This document shows positions 62,359 through 64,000 of a DNA stretch of 64,000 nucleotides, piece by piece. The position numbers and the translations under genes were made by a program. Each line of letters begins with the position of its first letter. Positions within the stretch are counted from its first letter, which is position 1. The stretch comes from an uncultured Bacteroides sp. (GTDB taxonomy: Bacteria; Bacteroidota; Bacteroidia; Bacteroidales; Bacteroidaceae), in the NCBI GenBank assembly GCA_900755095.1, contig CAAEFE010000122.1, positions 79,714-143,713 on the forward strand. Direction: 5' to 3'. Under the pieces are notes generated by a model. The model saw nothing but the letters and a program-made list of their open reading frames with translations, did not search any database and was not told the origin of the DNA.

Positions 62359-62400
62359 GGTGGCAGAGTGAGAGCAAGGGTTTGCTCTCACTCTGCCACC
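62359..62400. repeat. 19-bp perfect inverted repeat hairpin
   Basis: GGTGGCAGAGTGAGAGCAA at 62359-62377 is exactly inverted at 62382-62400 with a 4-nt loop. It lacks a T run and is GC-rich, more like a dispersed palindromic element than a terminator. It lies 46 bp before array D. Confidence 0.85.
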
Positions 62401-62446
62401 ACGGCATATAGGTCGTTTATCCTACATTATACTTTGATTTACTGGG

Positions 62447-62732
62447 TATTAACATCTGACGCGTCAGCTATTAACGATTGTCATGTCAGCTATTAATAAT
62501 TGAGAAATCAGGTATTAACAGCTGAGAAGTCATCCATTATTGACTGAAAAATGAAATAATACCTTTCGAACGGACAGGTCAATCAGAGCAACTTATGCGG
62601 TCAAGTGAGTTGAATCGAGCTGTCATATGAACGAAATCGACAGTTGTTCCAAGAAGTTTCATTACTTGAAACAGTTTGTTTCATGCCTTGAAACACTTGG
62701 TTTCAACAGGTGGAACTAATGATGAAACTACT
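62447..62732. repeat. 22-bp-period tandem array D (13 units, three sequence families)
   Basis: Units keep exact 22-bp phase from 62447. Units 1-5 (62447-62556) follow TATTAAC then CTGACGCGTCAG or weaker forms, the same family as array B. Units 6-9 (62557-62644) share GGTCAA or TGTCA at the same phase, a looser family. Units 10-13 (62645-62732) follow TGAAACANTTNGTTTCA, a dyad with 7-bp arms. There are no spacers. Confidence 0.75.
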
Positions 62733-62928
62733 TGTTCTGAATATATCATGTAAAGGGATGAAGAAAATGCTGCAGATGGCAGATAAAAATGTATTAATGT
62801 ATTAAAGAACGCCATTCAGGAGTCCGTGAAACTTCAAAGTTGTGCAAACAAAACCAATAAAGACAATCATATCCCCGTTTCTGCTAAAACATAATGGAAG
62901 AAAGAATTTTATTTTCACAAAAAACGAC

Positions 62929-62936
62929 TATCTTTG
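62929..62936 (+). promoter_or_regulatory. -7 box of the AraC-family gene
   Basis: TATCTTTG at 62929-62936 lies 32 bp before the ATG at 62969 and inside the longer possible frame, so the shorter start is preferred. Confidence 0.65.
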
Positions 62937-62968
62937 TCCCTGTAGACAACGATTCACGGATAAAACCC

Positions 62969-63844
62969 ATGTCAAAAGACTCACTTTGTGCTCAACATAC
63001 AGATTGCTCAGGATGCCCCAAAGCGATGGAAAGTACTCTTATTCACAGAAATCTGCTCAGAGGGCAGCATATTCCGAAGGATAAGTGCACGCAAAACTGC
63101 ATGCTCTTTATGATCGAGGGCGAATTGCTGATCAACAGTGACGAACATCCCGGAACGACACTACACGAGAAACAGTTTATCCTGCAAGCCATCGGCTCAA
63201 AATACGAGATACTGGCACTGACGGACGTATCATACATCCTTTTCTGGTTCAACGAACTGCCGTTGCTATGCGAAAACCGCTACCGTGAAATCATCGACCA
63301 GGCAGAAGGCCCGCTGACCTACACCCCAATGGTGATGAACCCGCGCCTGTTCTATCTCATCAACGACGTAGCCGCATACCTTGACGAATCGACACCCGCC
63401 TGCGGCAAATATATCGACCTGAAATGTCAGGAGATGGTGTATATGATCACCAATTACTATCCCCTGCCCCAGTTGAGGGCTTTCTTCTACCCGATCAGCA
63501 CCTATACGGAAAGTTTCCAATACTTTGTCATGCAGAATTACAGCAAAGCGAAGAACGTCGAAGAATTCGCACATCTGGGAGGCTATAACACCACCACCTT
63601 CCGCCGTCTCTTCCGAAACTTATACGGCGTGCCCGTCTACGAATGGATGCTGGAGAAAAAACGGGAAGGCATCCTCGAAGACCTACAGCACTCTAATATG
63701 CGGATTACAGAGATTTGCAACCGGTATGGTTTCGACTCGCTGTCCCACCTTGCACACTTCTGCAAAGACTCCTTCGGAGACACCCCGCGCGCCTTGCGCA
63801 AGAAAGCGGCCAATGGCGAAAAAATCGGAAAGATCACCGATTAA
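62969..63844 (+). CDS. AraC-family transcriptional regulator
   Basis: Cytoplasmic DNA-binding regulator (291 aa) with a sensory N-terminal part and a C-terminal double HTH (about 195-280: YSKAKNVEEFAHLGGYNTTTFRRLFRNLYGVPVYEWMLEKKREGILEDL in pieces, then MRITEICNRYGFDSLSHLAHFCKDSFGDTPRALRKK). The N-terminus is a cupin-like region (LFMIEGELLINSDEHPGTTLHEKQFILQAIGSKYEI). Cysteines cluster at residues 7, 13, 16 and about 40 and 44 (DCSGC, KCTQNC), which might bind metal. The start at 62969 follows the -7 box. The target is unknown; the sulfatase gene is the nearest candidate. Confidence 0.85.
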   Translation: MSKDSLCAQHTDCSGCPKAMESTLIHRNLLRGQHIPKDKCTQNCMLFMIEGELLINSDEHPGTTLHEKQFILQAIGSKYEILALTDVSYILFWFNELPLLCENRYREIIDQAEGPLTYTPMVMNPRLFYLINDVAAYLDESTPACGKYIDLKCQEMVYMITNYYPLPQLRAFFYPISTYTESFQYFVMQNYSKAKNVEEFAHLGGYNTTTFRRLFRNLYGVPVYEWMLEKKREGILEDLQHSNMRITEICNRYGFDSLSHLAHFCKDSFGDTPRALRKKAANGEKIGKITD

Positions 63845-63863
63845 GGAATTATTTCTTTAATTC

Positions 63864-63895
63864 TTTGGTCAATCAATCTATTTCCCCTATTTTTG
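63864..63895 (+). promoter_or_regulatory. Promoter of the fumarate reductase/succinate dehydrogenase operon
   Basis: -33 TTTG at 63864-63867 and -7 TATTTTTG at 63888-63895 with exactly 20 bp between. The leader to the ATG is about 60 nt. Confidence 0.75.
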
Positions 63896-63964
63896 CAGTC
63901 TGTAAGAGGTGTAAAACGTCGAAATTTTAGTTCTAACAATTAAATAATTTAAATTCAATCATTT

Positions 63965-64000
63965 ATGTGGTTAAGTAATTCATCTGTAGGAAGGAAAGTG
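63965..64000 (+). CDS. Fumarate reductase/succinate dehydrogenase cytochrome b subunit (5' end only)
   Basis: Only 12 codons are visible, MWLSNSSVGRKV, cut by the window end. This N-terminus matches the opening I recall for the Bacteroides membrane cytochrome b subunit (SdhC/FrdC) of the anaerobic fumarate reductase, which transfers electrons from menaquinol to fumarate. A strong promoter precedes it. The rest of the operon (flavoprotein and iron-sulfur subunits) would lie beyond the window. Confidence 0.6.
   Translation, partial: MWLSNSSVGRKV

Larger units (their letters stand above)
62211..62968. other. 758-bp intergenic region dominated by repeats
   Basis: It contains a 19-bp-stem hairpin (62359-62400), the 13-unit 22-bp array D (62447-62732), and the AraC promoter near 62929. 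No protein frame is convincing. Confidence 0.75.

Noticed and set aside
62447..62732. CRISPR array
   Set aside because: Units are contiguous at 22 bp with no unique spacers, and no cas genes are nearby.
62894..62968. Longer start for the AraC regulator
   Set aside because: The -7 box TATCTTTG at 62929 lies within the extension.
1..64000. tRNA, rRNA, transposase or prophage genes
   Set aside because: I saw no cloverleaf, ribosomal RNA stretch, transposase or phage structural gene in the window; only ORF6N and RhuM hint at mobile-element ancestry.

Overview
This window is from a gut Bacteroides-type chromosome (phylum Bacteroidota). Three SusC/SusD pairs, a hybrid two-component regulator, lipoprotein signal peptides ending in SC or CC, and many promoters of the form TTG-N19/20-TAnnTTTG all point that way. 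I cannot fix the species from sequence alone. Most of the window is carbohydrate utilisation loci (PULs) around a small housekeeping block.

Layout. (1) 1-7721: tail of a PUL, with a SusC cut by the window edge, SusD, a GH43-like five-bladed enzyme and an (alpha/alpha)6-type glycosidase, closed by a terminator. (2) 7890-8903: a Na+/Ca2+ exchanger-family transporter. (3) 8985-28854: a second locus. It holds a DUF4832 lipoprotein, a DUF2264 protein, a type I phosphodiesterase, an AAA_14/DUF4143 ATPase, SusC, SusD, a GH30 enzyme, an Ig-like lipoprotein, a GH130 mannosyl-glucose phosphorylase, a sodium/solute symporter and a metallophosphoesterase fused to a PQQ-like propeller. Four promoters here (before 10776, 12678, 15207 and 24372) share one upstream motif at exactly the same distance from the -7 box, so these dispersed genes look like one regulon. 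(4) 28868-34831: ORF6N protein, then GNAT-like protein, parE, coaD and a C-terminal processing protease. (5) 34912-39268: an STN-domain TonB-dependent receptor, ECF sigma factor and FecR anti-sigma factor. (6) 39454-42682: a small hypothetical gene, rhuM, an HU-like gene and a truncated second rhuM. (7) 42826-60329: a third PUL on the minus strand (GH30, DUF1735/DUF4361-like lipoprotein, SusD, SusC, IPT/NHL lipoprotein, MG2 protein, GH18) with a divergent HTCS regulator. Four minus-strand promoters in it carry a 21-bp-spaced direct repeat 27-29 bp upstream of the -7 box, the layout expected of the HTCS operator. (8) 60654-63844: a serine-type sulfatase and an AraC-family regulator. The last 36 bases begin a fumarate reductase/succinate dehydrogenase cytochrome b gene.

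The most unusual signal is between the genes. Four intergenic regions (about 12.3, 24.1, 40.4 and 62.4 kb) carry tandem arrays with a strict 22-bp period and a dyad-symmetric core. Each array uses a different core sequence, and there are no CRISPR-like spacers. The longest (62447-62732) keeps the 22-bp phase through 13 units while the core changes family twice. I do not recognise this element class. Other regulatory structure includes three 17-bp operator copies spaced exactly 40 bp around the AAA_14 ATPase promoter, a promoter-to-terminator unit of about 130 nt that may be a small RNA, and several long perfect palindromes.
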